From Thermoplasmatota archaeon (lineage in GTDB: Archaea > Thermoplasmatota > Penumbrarchaeia > Penumbrarchaeales > Penumbrarchaeaceae): a stretch of DNA of 20,697 nt. Shown one piece after another: positions 1-7,681 of this stretch. Positions within the stretch are counted from its first letter, which is position 1; each line of letters starts with the position of its first letter. Location of the stretch: positions 1 through 20,697 of the forward strand of contig JAFGJI010000073.1 in NCBI GenBank assembly GCA_016929175.1. The letters run 5' to 3'. Made by a program: the position numbers and the translations under genes. The notes below the pieces were generated by a model. That model saw nothing but the letters and a program-made list of their open reading frames with translations. It did not search any database and was not told the origin of the DNA.

Positions 1-77
1 CCGCACTTGGAACACTGGATACCGATGGGGCTGAACTCGGTCACTAGCTTCTCTCCGCATCTGCCGCATCTGTACAT
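1..77 (-). CDS. rpoP: DNA-directed RNA polymerase subunit P (Rpb12-like), partial
   Basis: Zinc-ribbon subunit of archaeal RNA polymerase, homologous to eukaryotic Rpb12, which helps hold the Rpo3/Rpo10/Rpo11 assembly platform together. Reading back from the ATG at 77-75 gives MYRCGRCGEK, then LVTEFSPIGIQCSKC. The paired cysteines C4/C7 and C22/C25 form the complete zinc knuckle of this roughly 45-50-residue family. The window edge cuts the gene after codon 25, so the C-terminal half is missing. The ATG lies one base after the stop of the L37Ae gene, so the two are co-transcribed and probably translationally coupled. The same pair is adjacent in many archaea, which supports the call. It was found by hand because the fragment is so short. 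Confidence 0.9.
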   Translation of the reverse strand, partial: MYRCGRCGEKLVTEFSPIGIQCSKC

Positions 78-78
78 C

Positions 79-339
79 TTAGACCCTTCCTAAGCGGTTC
101 GCCAGGGTGTTGAACTTGCCGGTCCTGGGTTGATAGGCCCCCCCTGCGAACTTGTGCGAACAGGACCTGCATTCCCATATCCCTGAGGCAACCCTCTTCA
201 CGTTCCTCTTGGTACATTTCGGGCATACATAAATGGACCTCTTGCTGCCTTCCAGTGCCCGTATCTGTTTCTTGACACTTATACCATACCTGGCACCGAA
301 CTTGCCGGAGCTTCCGACCTTCTTCGTTCTTCTGCTCAT
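79..339 (-). CDS. rpl37ae: 50S ribosomal protein L37Ae (eL43)
   Basis: Small zinc-binding protein of the large ribosomal subunit, found in archaea and eukaryotes. The 86-residue product has the basic N-terminus MSRRTKKVGS, the family segment GKFGARYGISVKK, and a CxxC...CxxC zinc ribbon at C39/C42 and C57/C60. Its length is normal for the family. The ATG at 339 is preceded by a strong Shine-Dalgarno GGAGG (351-347) with a 7-nt spacer, and by a TATA box at 394-403. It is followed at once by rpoP. In many archaea the genes upstream at this point are the exosome subunits rrp4, rrp41 and rrp42; here SBDS is the next upstream gene, across a 104-bp spacer. Confidence 0.96.
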   Translation of the reverse strand: MSRRTKKVGSSGKFGARYGISVKKQIRALEGSKRSIYVCPKCTKRNVKRVASGIWECRSCSHKFAGGAYQPRTGKFNTLANRLGRV

Positions 340-393
340 TGGAGGTCCTCCATCGGGATATAACCTCTGGGAAGGACCCTACATAAGAATTCC

Positions 394-403
394 TTATTTA
401 TAT
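394..403 (-). promoter_or_regulatory. TATA box for rpl37ae-rpoP
   Basis: On the minus strand this reads ATATAAATAA, close to the archaeal TATA consensus. Its centre lies about 60 bp ahead of the L37Ae ATG, which predicts a start of transcription near 372 and a ~30-nt leader carrying the GGAGG ribosome-binding site at 351-347. It implies that rpl37ae-rpoP can be transcribed independently of SBDS. Confidence 0.6.
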
Positions 404-443
404 GTTCCGCAGGATGCCCGTAGCCCCAGACAACAGTTACTTT

Positions 444-1154
444 TCAGTGGTCGTTCTGGTTGAGCAGCCTGGTCTGAACCTCGCCGTGCGTGCGCGAGTT
501 GAGCATATCGAAGAAGTCGATCTGGAGCCCGGCGGGTATCTCCACGATGCATACCCACTCACCGCCCTTGGTCCATTCCTCCCTTATGACCTTTCCGAAA
601 GAGCGTATCTCACCGACGAGTTTTCCGTAATGAGCTGCCTCCGTCTTCACGGCGATCTGGGCTGTTTCGACACGGATGGGAAGTATCGGTCGGAGCTCTT
701 TGATTATATCATTCATCTGGGATTCCGCACTTCTAAAGGGATCTATGTTGACCTTGACCTCCTCCATTGCCAGCTCTATCCTCTGTGGGGGGTGTGGGGT
801 CTTGTTCACCGGATTGATGCAGTTCCTGGAGATCAGCGATATGATCTGCTTCCGCTTCTCCTCCTGCATCCTCTTCCTTTGCTCGGTGGTCAGCTGGATC
901 TCACCCTTTTCAAGGATGATGACCGCGACCTTCATCACATCCGCGGTCCCGAAAGCCTCCATCAGCTGTTCGGAGGAGGCCCTGTCTCCTTTGTGGGCAT
1001 CCTTGAAAACCTCCTCAACAGCAAGTATCTCGGAAAGCTCCGGCCTCTCCTCAGCTTCCCTGAACTTGCTGGCCAATTCCGGAGAAACGAATATCTCGAA
1101 CCTCTCCCCGTATCTGTCCAATCTTGCTATCACCGCATCATCCAGGGAGACCAT
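444..1154 (-). CDS. sbds: Ribosome maturation protein SBDS (Sdo1)
   Basis: Archaeal orthologue of Shwachman-Bodian-Diamond syndrome protein, which acts in late maturation of the large ribosomal subunit (in eukaryotes with EFL1, releasing eIF6/Tif6). The 236-residue product has the N-terminal domain opening MVSLDDAVIARLDRYGERFE, the helical middle domain around QLTTEQRKRMQ and the segment PVNKTPHPPQRIE, and a C-terminal ferredoxin-like domain with RPILPIR and GGEWVCIVEIP. The length is normal. A GTG at 1163 would add three residues, but GGTGA (1164-1160) sits 5 nt ahead of the ATG at 1154, so I chose the ATG. It starts 11 bp after the psmA stop and is clearly in an operon with psmA. Confidence 0.96.
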   Translation of the reverse strand: MVSLDDAVIARLDRYGERFEIFVSPELASKFREAEERPELSEILAVEEVFKDAHKGDRASSEQLMEAFGTADVMKVAVIILEKGEIQLTTEQRKRMQEEKRKQIISLISRNCINPVNKTPHPPQRIELAMEEVKVNIDPFRSAESQMNDIIKELRPILPIRVETAQIAVKTEAAHYGKLVGEIRSFGKVIREEWTKGGEWVCIVEIPAGLQIDFFDMLNSRTHGEVQTRLLNQNDH

Positions 1155-1165
1155 GGAGATCACCT

Positions 1166-1885
1166 TTACTTCTTGGCCTCCTTCACGAACTGGGCCACCT
1201 TCTTGGGATCGACCTTCTGGAAAGGCTCCTTCTTGCGGACCATGCCGATCTCGACAGCGAGCGAGTTCAGGCTGCCTTCCTCGGTGGCGCCCAAAAGCGC
1301 CTCGAGGCCCAGCTTGATGGCCTCATCCTGGGAGAAGTTGCTCTTGTACTTATCCTCGAATATCTCCATCACCACGCTCCTCCCGGAGCCTATCGACCCT
1401 GCTTTGTAGGACATCATGGCACCGGAAGGATCGGTCTCGTAAAGATGGACCCCTTTGTCATCCACACCCGCTATCAGCAAGGCTGTGCCAAAAGGCCTTA
1501 CACCACCATACTGGGTATAGTTCTGCTTGAAGTCGCATATCTTCTTGACCAGAACATCCACGGGTATCCTCTCGCTGTAGGTTATCTTGTTGATCTGGGC
1601 TTCGATCCTGGCCCGGTCCACCAGAACCCTTGCATCCGCAACCAGCCCGCTCGTGGCGCATCCTATGAACTCATCGATCTTGAAGATCTTCTCGATGGAA
1701 CTCGGTTCGATCAGGGGGCTTGTTATCCTCTTGTCGATTATCAGGATGGCACCATCCTTGAATTTCAGACCGACCGTGGTCGTCCCCCTCTTGACGGCTT
1801 CCCGCGCATATTCCACCTGGAAGAGGCGACCGTCCGGGGAGAAGACCGTGATAGCCCTGTCATATGCCATGTTGCCCGGTTGCAT
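1166..1885 (-). CDS. psmA: 20S proteasome subunit alpha
   Basis: Forms the outer heptameric rings of the 20S core particle and gates substrate entry; it has no proteolytic N-terminal threonine. The 239-residue product begins MQPGNMAYDRAITVFSPDGR and continues with LFQVEYAREAVKRGTTTVGL, the classic alpha-subunit N-terminal signature; YDRAITVFSPDG is the gate and ATPase-docking region. GVRPFGTALLIAG and the closing K-rich helix also fit. An in-frame ATG at 1969 would add 28 residues, but it lies inside the predicted TATA box (1967-1974). The ATG at 1885 has a GGTGA-type ribosome-binding site 5-10 nt upstream and gives the normal family N-terminus. It sits between rnp2 and SBDS as in the conserved archaeal superoperon. 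Confidence 0.97.
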   Translation of the reverse strand: MQPGNMAYDRAITVFSPDGRLFQVEYAREAVKRGTTTVGLKFKDGAILIIDKRITSPLIEPSSIEKIFKIDEFIGCATSGLVADARVLVDRARIEAQINKITYSERIPVDVLVKKICDFKQNYTQYGGVRPFGTALLIAGVDDKGVHLYETDPSGAMMSYKAGSIGSGRSVVMEIFEDKYKSNFSQDEAIKLGLEALLGATEEGSLNSLAVEIGMVRKKEPFQKVDPKKVAQFVKEAKK

Positions 1886-1966
1886 TTCTTTCACCCTGGT
1901 TCGATAAAGATGGACCGGAAAGGTGCTTCCCTCTCCAGGTCTCGACTTCACGAAGAATCCTGCTCT

Positions 1967-1974
1967 CATAAATA
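1967..1974 (-). promoter_or_regulatory. Probable TATA box for psmA-sbds
   Basis: The minus strand reads AAGTATTTATGAG here. Its centre is about 85 bp ahead of the psmA ATG, so the transcript would have a ~60-nt leader. It lies in the ~140-bp gap between the rnp2 stop and psmA, so psmA-sbds may be transcribed separately from rnp2. The match to consensus is moderate. Confidence 0.45.
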
Positions 1975-2025
1975 CTTATTGGGTTCCTTCCTTCAGCTTG
2001 AAGGATTCCATATCGTTAGTCCCCT

Positions 2026-2385
2026 TCATGACAGTTCGTCCCGATAATGCTTCTCTTCCCTGACTTTTTGAGGCACGAACTTCAGAAAAGCCGATCTGAG
2101 GGTGCCGGATATCCCGGCAACGTTCATCTGGAGCCTGCCCTCCTTGAGTTCCCTGCCGTTGAGGCTCTCTATGATAAGGACCATGTCCCGGTATCCCCGA
2201 TGCCAGGTTCGGATGATGCCCCATCCCTGGTGATAGTAAACGAACCAGGGTTTCACCCTCTCGAAATCCTTCTCGGACAGGTCACGGGTTCGGCCCCTGA
2301 TAAGATTGATCAGGAGGCCCTTCCCGACGCCCTCCGGAGAAGCGACGTGTAGGACAACATACCTCTTTCTGTTGTCGTGGACCAT
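2026..2385 (-). CDS. rnp2: Ribonuclease P protein component 2 (Pop5)
   Basis: Pop5-like protein subunit of archaeal RNase P, which binds the catalytic RNA with Rpp30 and processes pre-tRNA 5' ends. The 119-residue product opens MVHDNRKRYVVLHVASPEGV. It has the family's second half: WGIIRTWHRGYRDMVLIIES, followed by NVAGISGTLRSAFLKF, matching the usual GIIRC.H...V.AAL and V.GVSGTIR...F pattern. An in-frame ATG at 2406 would add seven residues, but it overlaps a TATA-like CATATAAT (2413-2406) that would place transcription start close to 2385; the shorter form also fits the family better. Neither start has a clear Shine-Dalgarno, so the choice is tentative. In many archaea rnp3 (Rpp30) lies next to rnp2; it is not here. 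Confidence 0.88.
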   Translation of the reverse strand: MVHDNRKRYVVLHVASPEGVGKGLLINLIRGRTRDLSEKDFERVKPWFVYYHQGWGIIRTWHRGYRDMVLIIESLNGRELKEGRLQMNVAGISGTLRSAFLKFVPQKVREEKHYRDELS

Positions 2386-2488
2386 GCTTCTTTTAGGTCC
2401 TTGCATTATATGAAGTTTGGCAGGGCCAAATGTTGCACGGTCCTACCAGAACCGTTTAATAATGTTGGTCCCCGATACATGGATAAAC

Positions 2489-2496
2489 CTTATATG
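2489..2496 (+). promoter_or_regulatory. TATA box for the membrane-protein gene at 2568
   Basis: The sequence AACCTTATATGC has its centre about 75 bp ahead of the ATG, predicting a transcript start near 2518 and a ~50-nt leader. The leader ends in a good ribosome-binding site, GGAGGA at 2555-2560, 7 nt from the ATG. Confidence 0.5.
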
Positions 2497-2567
2497 CCCA
2501 GCAAGGATATTTGTAAATATCAAGTATCCCTACTTCCGAAAGACCAGTAGCCAAGGAGGAACGACCA

Positions 2568-3860
2568 ATGAGATCCATACTGTTCCGGTCCGTTATGATC
2601 ATAACCGTAATTGGAGCAATACTGCCGATGGCACTTTTATGGGATAACGAAGAGGCCAAAGCCCAGGAAGCCGGGACTCCAATGGAACTCAACAGGATAT
2701 CGGTCTATCTCGACGAGCAGTTCTCATTGTCGCCTCTCCCCCCGGACAGCACGGAGTTCCAGGCAATTTCGATCCCGAACGGCTTCATAAGGGATGGTCT
2801 TTTCGGATACAGCATACTTCCCATCGGGCATCTCTACTGGAAGGATGTGGGTATCTGGAATACACCTCCTCTGAGGGAGACCATCAACCTCGGCGGGGAG
2901 GTCCGTGTTTCGGTTTACGCAACGAGAGGTTCGGAATCCGGGAGCGTGAGCTGTGATTTCTGGTTCTACATCATGAGAGGGACCGAGGTCCTCCTGAAGC
3001 TCGAGGCCATGAGCAAGACCCTCCAGAGTGGGATCGATACGGAGGTTGTGGCCACCAGCCGTTTTCCCTCCGGCAACGATACAACGATTGAGGCGGGTAA
3101 CACACTATCTCTGATGATCCAGGCAAGATGCAACGGCGGGGCCACATTGAGGTTCGGCTCCACAGATCTCGATTCCGGGTTCACGTTCGGCTCGAACTCA
3201 CTGCAGCTTGCGAACATATTCATGGACAGGGAAAAGATCACTGTGGAGTACAGGGACGCCTTCATGGTTCCCTGGATCATGCTCTACACGGAACTGAAGG
3301 TGGACGGTGTGATCCTGCCGAACGAGCAGATAATGTCCCAGATCAACCCCATCAACCGTACAAGGGAGATCATCTGGGAAAGGGAAAGCCCTCCGGCCAA
3401 CTATGAGGTCTTCATTTCGATGTCATATCATTACTCGGGTATCAACAACATATCTGAAACGAAGGTCCTCACCGTCCAAAAACCATACGTGTCAAGGATA
3501 GATATGATAAAGGACATCCTGGGACAGGTCCTCCTCTATACCCTGCTTGGAGCCATCATCATAACGGCGATGGTTCTTTTTTCCAGGTATCGCAAGGGGG
3601 TGTGGAACAGAAGGTTCCGGGAACTCCCGATGGCTCTTCAGGATGAGAGCAAACACAGGAAGAAGAAAGCCTGGAAGGCTTCAAAAAAGGAAAGGAGGAG
3701 GGAGGAGCGGGCAGGCCGGAAGGAGCGGAAGGAAAGGGATAAAGGGGAGGATACCGGGGAATTCTCCCTGTTCAAGAGAAAGGAGCCGCCTTCCTCCCGA
3801 TCCGAAAGATCACGCGGAATCATCCTGGATGCTGAAAACGTGGATGAGATAGAGCTCTGA
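2568..3860 (+). CDS. Membrane-anchored extracytoplasmic protein of unknown function
   Basis: I do not recognise a family. The 430-residue product has an N-terminal hydrophobic segment (about residues 8-24, VMIITVIGAILPMALLW) that looks like a signal peptide or signal anchor. A ~280-residue extracytoplasmic part follows, rich in alternating beta-type sequence and acidic and aromatic residues. A single strong transmembrane helix lies at about 318-341. The ~85-residue tail is extremely basic, with runs such as KKERRREERAGRKERKERDK. Only two cysteines exist (C129 and C188), both in the outer domain, so a disulfide is possible. The topology suggests a type I membrane protein whose tail could bind nucleic acid, acidic lipids or a partner protein; that is inference. 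GGAGGA 7 nt before the ATG fixes the start. It is divergent from rnp2 and convergent with rfcL. Confidence 0.85.
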   Translation: MRSILFRSVMIITVIGAILPMALLWDNEEAKAQEAGTPMELNRISVYLDEQFSLSPLPPDSTEFQAISIPNGFIRDGLFGYSILPIGHLYWKDVGIWNTPPLRETINLGGEVRVSVYATRGSESGSVSCDFWFYIMRGTEVLLKLEAMSKTLQSGIDTEVVATSRFPSGNDTTIEAGNTLSLMIQARCNGGATLRFGSTDLDSGFTFGSNSLQLANIFMDREKITVEYRDAFMVPWIMLYTELKVDGVILPNEQIMSQINPINRTREIIWERESPPANYEVFISMSYHYSGINNISETKVLTVQKPYVSRIDMIKDILGQVLLYTLLGAIIITAMVLFSRYRKGVWNRRFRELPMALQDESKHRKKKAWKASKKERRREERAGRKERKERDKGEDTGEFSLFKRKEPPSSRSERSRGIILDAENVDEIEL

Positions 3861-3897
3861 TGATCAAGACCCGATCTGACCGGGACATGCAAGGCTG

Positions 3898-5520
3898 TCA
3901 GAATTCAAAAAGTGAGGTCTGCTTGGGGTCCTTTTCCACTTCGCTTGAGATCACGCTCTTGGAGTCCCGCCCCCCGGGCTCATCCCCATTCTTCCCGGAA
4001 GCCTCCTTCACATCTACCTCAGCTTCCGGCTGCTCCTCTCCGGGTTCGTAAGCCGATCCTTCAACCTCCAGAACCTTTGGGGTCGACATAGAGGACCGGT
4101 GATCCTCAGCGGCCGCAAGGATCCTCTTGAGGTCCTTCTCCGTAAGTGAATCACCGGACAGCATTCTCAGGTGCTCCTTTGTAAGATATGCCCTGGCAAC
4201 AAGGTTTGCAGAGAAACCCTCCTCTCTTTTCACCAGAAGCCGGAACCTGTAGAGGGGGTCCTCCTTGATCGTCCTTATGGAAGTGTGGGTGTAGCGCCCG
4301 AGCAGGAAGGATATCTCTTTAAGGGACGCCCTGGTGTCCTTGGTCCTGGACATGGACTTCAGATAGGTGGGGAACTGGTATCTGGAGCGGTTGCGGTTCG
4401 GGTACTTCCTTGCCACGCAGAGCGTGGCAAGCGTATCCTTGGCATATTTCCAGAGTTTGTAGTTCTGCCTCCTTGCCACTCGTCCCAGGTATACGTCGGA
4501 CCGGGAGAGGCGCTGCATCCCCCTGTCTATATCCTCCGGGTGCGACATCGATACATTGAGGTTCTCGGCAAACCATAATACCAGACTCTCGATGTTCTCT
4601 TCCGTTTCCATGAGCGCCTTTCTGGCATCCGATATGGTATTTGCCCTGAACACCATATCAAGGGTATTGAAGATATTTTCCTTGTTGTCGCGCAACCCCA
4701 GAACGGCCAGGTCCCTCATCGTGATGCGGGTCTTTCCGAAAGAGACCATCTGAAGGTCTCCGATGGCGGACCTCATGTCGCCTGAAGAGCGCTCGGCTAT
4801 GCCCTGGAGAACCTCCCTCTCATGTTCTACCCCCTCCATTTCGCATATCTGGGACAACCTTCTGACCATCGAGGACGACATCAATCTCCTGAACCTCAGC
4901 TTCTCGCATGTGTAAGATAGCGATGCCCCGGCGCCGCTTATCAATGCGTAAAGGTCGTTCACGATGAGTATCACGGGCTGCCTTGTCAATCTGACGAGCT
5001 CAACGATAGCGCGTTTTCCCCCCCGATCCGATAGATCGACGCCATCCTCCGAAACGGCACCCCTCTCGTAGAGGTTGTCCGCCTCATCAAGGAGTATCAG
5101 TTTTTGTTTATGGTCCCTCTCTCCGGAGAAACCTTTCATGTCGGTGATGTCGTGGGACATCGCGCCTCTGGTTGCAAGCTGCCTGATCGATCCGAGGTTC
5201 CTTGCATCCGATGCGTTCAGCTCAACCACTTCCCACCCCTTCTCACCAGCCAGGGCAAGGGCGGCCGTCGTCTTGCCTGTTCCTGGCTCTCCCTCCAGTA
5301 TCAGGGCCTTTACCTTGGGGACGGAACCTCCCTCCCACCCTTTTGCCCATGTCCTCATCTGATCGACGACCTTGTTGTGACCGACAAGGTCGCCCAGGGT
5401 GGAGGGTCTGTACTTTTCGGTCCACGATGATATACGTGAACCTTCTCCGATACCGGCCATGAACGAGTAAGGAAAACCTACGTACAAAACCCTTTCCCGA
5501 GAGGCGTGTGAAACTATCAT
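3898..5520 (-). CDS. rfcL: Replication factor C large subunit (clamp loader)
   Basis: Large subunit of the archaeal clamp loader, which opens PCNA and places it on primed DNA using ATP. Counting from the ATG at 5520, the sequence shows SSWTEKYRPSTLGDLVGHNK, Walker A GEPGTGKT at 77-84, Walker B LILLDEAD at about 141-148, and the CEKLRFRRL segment typical of RFC. A helical collar region follows, then an acidic linker near the C-terminus, ending in QTSLFEF, a PCNA-interacting (PIP-box) motif at the last residues. The start is uncertain. The ATG at 5520 is the first after the predicted transcript start, but the ATG at 5460 (MAGIGEGSRISSW) gives the usual short family N-terminus; neither has a Shine-Dalgarno. 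The outer bound is given. The small RFC subunit is not in the window. Confidence 0.95.
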   Translation of the reverse strand: MIVSHASRERVLYVGFPYSFMAGIGEGSRISSWTEKYRPSTLGDLVGHNKVVDQMRTWAKGWEGGSVPKVKALILEGEPGTGKTTAALALAGEKGWEVVELNASDARNLGSIRQLATRGAMSHDITDMKGFSGERDHKQKLILLDEADNLYERGAVSEDGVDLSDRGGKRAIVELVRLTRQPVILIVNDLYALISGAGASLSYTCEKLRFRRLMSSSMVRRLSQICEMEGVEHEREVLQGIAERSSGDMRSAIGDLQMVSFGKTRITMRDLAVLGLRDNKENIFNTLDMVFRANTISDARKALMETEENIESLVLWFAENLNVSMSHPEDIDRGMQRLSRSDVYLGRVARRQNYKLWKYAKDTLATLCVARKYPNRNRSRYQFPTYLKSMSRTKDTRASLKEISFLLGRYTHTSIRTIKEDPLYRFRLLVKREEGFSANLVARAYLTKEHLRMLSGDSLTEKDLKRILAAAEDHRSSMSTPKVLEVEGSAYEPGEEQPEAEVDVKEASGKNGDEPGGRDSKSVISSEVEKDPKQTSLFEF

Positions 5521-5557
5521 TCAATGTGAGTTGGCACAGTCGAACTGATGCAATAGA

Positions 5558-5565
5558 ATTTAAAT
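5558..5565. promoter_or_regulatory. Palindromic TATA element shared by rfcL and the histidine kinase
   Basis: ATTTAAAT is a perfect 8-bp palindrome at the centre of the divergent spacer and reads as a TATA box on both strands. On the minus strand it predicts transcription start near 5535, about 15 nt ahead of the first rfcL ATG. On the plus strand it predicts a start near 5589, about 34 nt ahead of the kinase ATG at 5623. No other good TATA box is visible in the spacer. Confidence 0.45.
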
Positions 5566-5622
5566 ATCCACCCCATGGTTAACCTGAACATCGCTGCATT
5601 ACCGTATACGTGGAGTGTTGAT

Positions 5623-7437
5623 ATGAGTTCAAAAAAAGGTCCGACCACGGGGGAAAGTGTGATGGAGGCTCAGGAAAAGACGACCATGGACCGGCTTCCG
5701 CTGGGTATCATTGTTATCGACCCAAAGGGCAACATCGAATTCATCAATTCCGATCTCTCGGAGCGAATGGGAGTGGAAAAGGAGAGCATCACCTCATCAC
5801 TGCTGTACGATATACTCGAACCATCCTGCATCCCGGACGTGTTGTCGTTCATCAGGTCGGGGAAGAGCGGTCCAAGGGAGCTGAACCTCATCCTTGATCC
5901 CCCCTCCGGAAGTTTGTTGAACGGCCTGTTCCTGGTGAAGGAACACACCCTGGGAGACAAAAAGGGTTTCCTGTTTGTCCTCAAGGAGCTGAATGTAGGG
6001 ACTACGAAGAACGAGATAGGCTTCCAAGCCCTGGAAGGACTGCCCATACCGATCACCATATTGAACAGGGACCTCAAACCTCTGTTCCAGAACAGCTCGG
6101 TCGATGAATGGATAATACTCCCATCAAAAGGAAAGGACCCCATTAGCAGCCCCGGAAAGGAGATCAGGGGAAAGCTGTTCGAATGTCTCACGACCGGGAG
6201 GACGGTGAGCTTCAACATCCAGGTCAGAACATCGGAGGAGCCCATCGAATTCGAGGTCATAGCCCATCCTCTTCCTTCCAGGGAAGGACCTGAACAGGTG
6301 ATGGAGATATGGATACCCCGATCAACCGATGTTGACAGAAAACGGGAGGGGCAGGATAATGGCATAGAGCAGGAGATCATAGAAACCGCTAACGCCATCG
6401 TTATAGGCCTGGACCTTGAAGGGAAAGTGGTCCTGTTCAACAACGGCGCTTCCAGGGTGCTCGGATACACTTTCGAGGAGGTCAGGGGCACCTCATGGTT
6501 CGACTATCTGATGGACCGGGAGGTCCAGGCAGGCAGGATGGAGGTCCTGAAATGGTCCATCGGTTCCGGTTTCAGGACCCAGTACGAGACAAAGGTCCGG
6601 TCAGGCACCGGAGCCCCGGTGATCGTATCTCTCGAGAACAGCGTGATCTTCGATCGGAGCGGGAACGTCGGCATGGTCCTAATGATCGGACAGGATATCA
6701 CCAGAATGAAGGAGCTCGAGGATTCCCTTCGAGAGCAGAGCGAGAAACTGCTAAGCGCCATGGACGAGGTGACCCTCTACTACGATCTGATGATACATGA
6801 CATTCACAACGTGAACGCAGGAATAATGGGATATCTCGAGCTCCTCAACATCGAGGGCATCAGCAGGGAGAAGAGGAACAGATACATATCCAGCGCCCTG
6901 GGTGAGGTGAACAGGAGTTCGTCCATAATCAAGGATGTCAAGCTCATGTCCCTTGCCAGACCGGCGACGGATAAGCGTCCCCTCAACCTTCGTGACGTCT
7001 TCGAGAACGCTTCACGGAAATGTCTGGAGGAATGGGGTGCCGGTTTACCGGTGATAGAGAGGGATGTCCACGAACTCCAGGTCCTATCGGACGATCTCTT
7101 CGTGGAGGCGATGTTGAGGGTCCTCCTCAATTCGGTCAACAGGGGGCGCGAGAAGGGGGAGAAGGTCATCGTTACCGCAAAAAGGGACCCGGCCATGTCG
7201 AACAAGGTCCCTGAACCGGTCCATATCGTTATCCGGGACGGGATGGGAAATGTAGGCGAGGAGGAGCTGAAGAGGATCCTGGACCGGCCCCGCTCCACGG
7301 ATAAAGGCTCGAGGGGGCTCGGGCTCTACCTGGTCAAAAAGATCATAGACAGGTACGAAGGCATGATATGGGTGGAGAATACAGTGGAAGAACCCCCGGG
7401 GATAGCAGTGCATATCCTGCTGTCCGAAGCCGTATGA
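5623..7437 (+). CDS. Cytoplasmic PAS-domain sensor histidine kinase
   Basis: Signal-transducing histidine kinase of about 604 residues without membrane segments, so probably a cytoplasmic sensor. Three PAS-type domains begin near residues 25 (LPLGIIVIDPKGNIEFINSD), 136 (GLPIPITILNRDLKPLFQN) and 253 (ANAIVIGLDLEGKVVLFNNG). A short coiled coil leads to the H-box MIHDIHNVNAGIMGYLELL, with H392 the likely phosphoacceptor. The ATPase domain follows, with an N-box-like LRVLLNSVNRG (~495), a G1-type DGMGNVGEEE (~537) and a G2 RGLGLYLVKKII (~562). This IHDIHN H-box type is common among euryarchaeal kinases. No receiver domain or response regulator is adjacent. I chose the ATG at 5623 because GGAG lies 7 nt upstream and the TATA position fits; an in-frame ATG at 5575 lies before the predicted transcript start. 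Confidence 0.9.
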   Translation: MSSKKGPTTGESVMEAQEKTTMDRLPLGIIVIDPKGNIEFINSDLSERMGVEKESITSSLLYDILEPSCIPDVLSFIRSGKSGPRELNLILDPPSGSLLNGLFLVKEHTLGDKKGFLFVLKELNVGTTKNEIGFQALEGLPIPITILNRDLKPLFQNSSVDEWIILPSKGKDPISSPGKEIRGKLFECLTTGRTVSFNIQVRTSEEPIEFEVIAHPLPSREGPEQVMEIWIPRSTDVDRKREGQDNGIEQEIIETANAIVIGLDLEGKVVLFNNGASRVLGYTFEEVRGTSWFDYLMDREVQAGRMEVLKWSIGSGFRTQYETKVRSGTGAPVIVSLENSVIFDRSGNVGMVLMIGQDITRMKELEDSLREQSEKLLSAMDEVTLYYDLMIHDIHNVNAGIMGYLELLNIEGISREKRNRYISSALGEVNRSSSIIKDVKLMSLARPATDKRPLNLRDVFENASRKCLEEWGAGLPVIERDVHELQVLSDDLFVEAMLRVLLNSVNRGREKGEKVIVTAKRDPAMSNKVPEPVHIVIRDGMGNVGEEELKRILDRPRSTDKGSRGLGLYLVKKIIDRYEGMIWVENTVEEPPGIAVHILLSEAV

Positions 7438-7438
7438 A

Positions 7439-7657
7439 CTAATCGGCAACGACCCTCAGTGAGCCGTCCTCGTAGTAGATCCAGACGTTCTCCCTTATCT
7501 TTTTGGTGAGTTCCGACAGGGCCTGATAGAGCATCTCTTCGGGTATCCCGAGGTCCCTTGCCGCGTCCTTTGTAACCCAGGGATGGTTGCCAAAATCATT
7601 GTCCCGAATGTAATGATATACCATCATCTCCAGGTCTGTTAGGTCCTTCATGGCCAT
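7439..7657 (-). CDS. Small winged-helix-like protein
   Basis: The 72-residue product (MAMKDLTDLEMMVYHYIRDN, ending YYEDGSLRVVAD) reads as a compact winged helix: a first helix TDLEMMVYHYIRD, a helix-turn-helix VTKDAARDLGIPEEMLYQAL, and a beta-wing WIYYEDGSLRVV. That fold usually binds DNA, but the target is unknown and I recognise no named family. It starts 24 bp after the stop of the PRC-barrel gene, so the two form an operon and may be translationally coupled. No separate promoter is visible. A second ATG at 7651 is an equally possible start. It converges on the histidine kinase with one base between the two stop codons. Confidence 0.75.
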   Translation of the reverse strand: MAMKDLTDLEMMVYHYIRDNDFGNHPWVTKDAARDLGIPEEMLYQALSELTKKIRENVWIYYEDGSLRVVAD

Positions 7658-7681
7658 GTTATCAGAACCCCTTTCCCGGAC

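Noticed and set aside
402..1409. A 335-codon plus-strand open frame
   Set aside because: It lies entirely opposite SBDS and psmA, which are unmistakable. Its translation is leucine- and proline-rich with no family features. It is a codon-usage shadow.
1124..2047. A 307-codon plus-strand open frame
   Set aside because: It is antisense to psmA and its upstream region, has no recognisable protein motif, and has no promoter or ribosome-binding site that stands out.
3861..3897. A possible bidirectional terminator between the membrane-protein gene and rfcL
   Set aside because: Only a 4-bp CCCG/CGGG stem is visible and there is no T-run on either strand.
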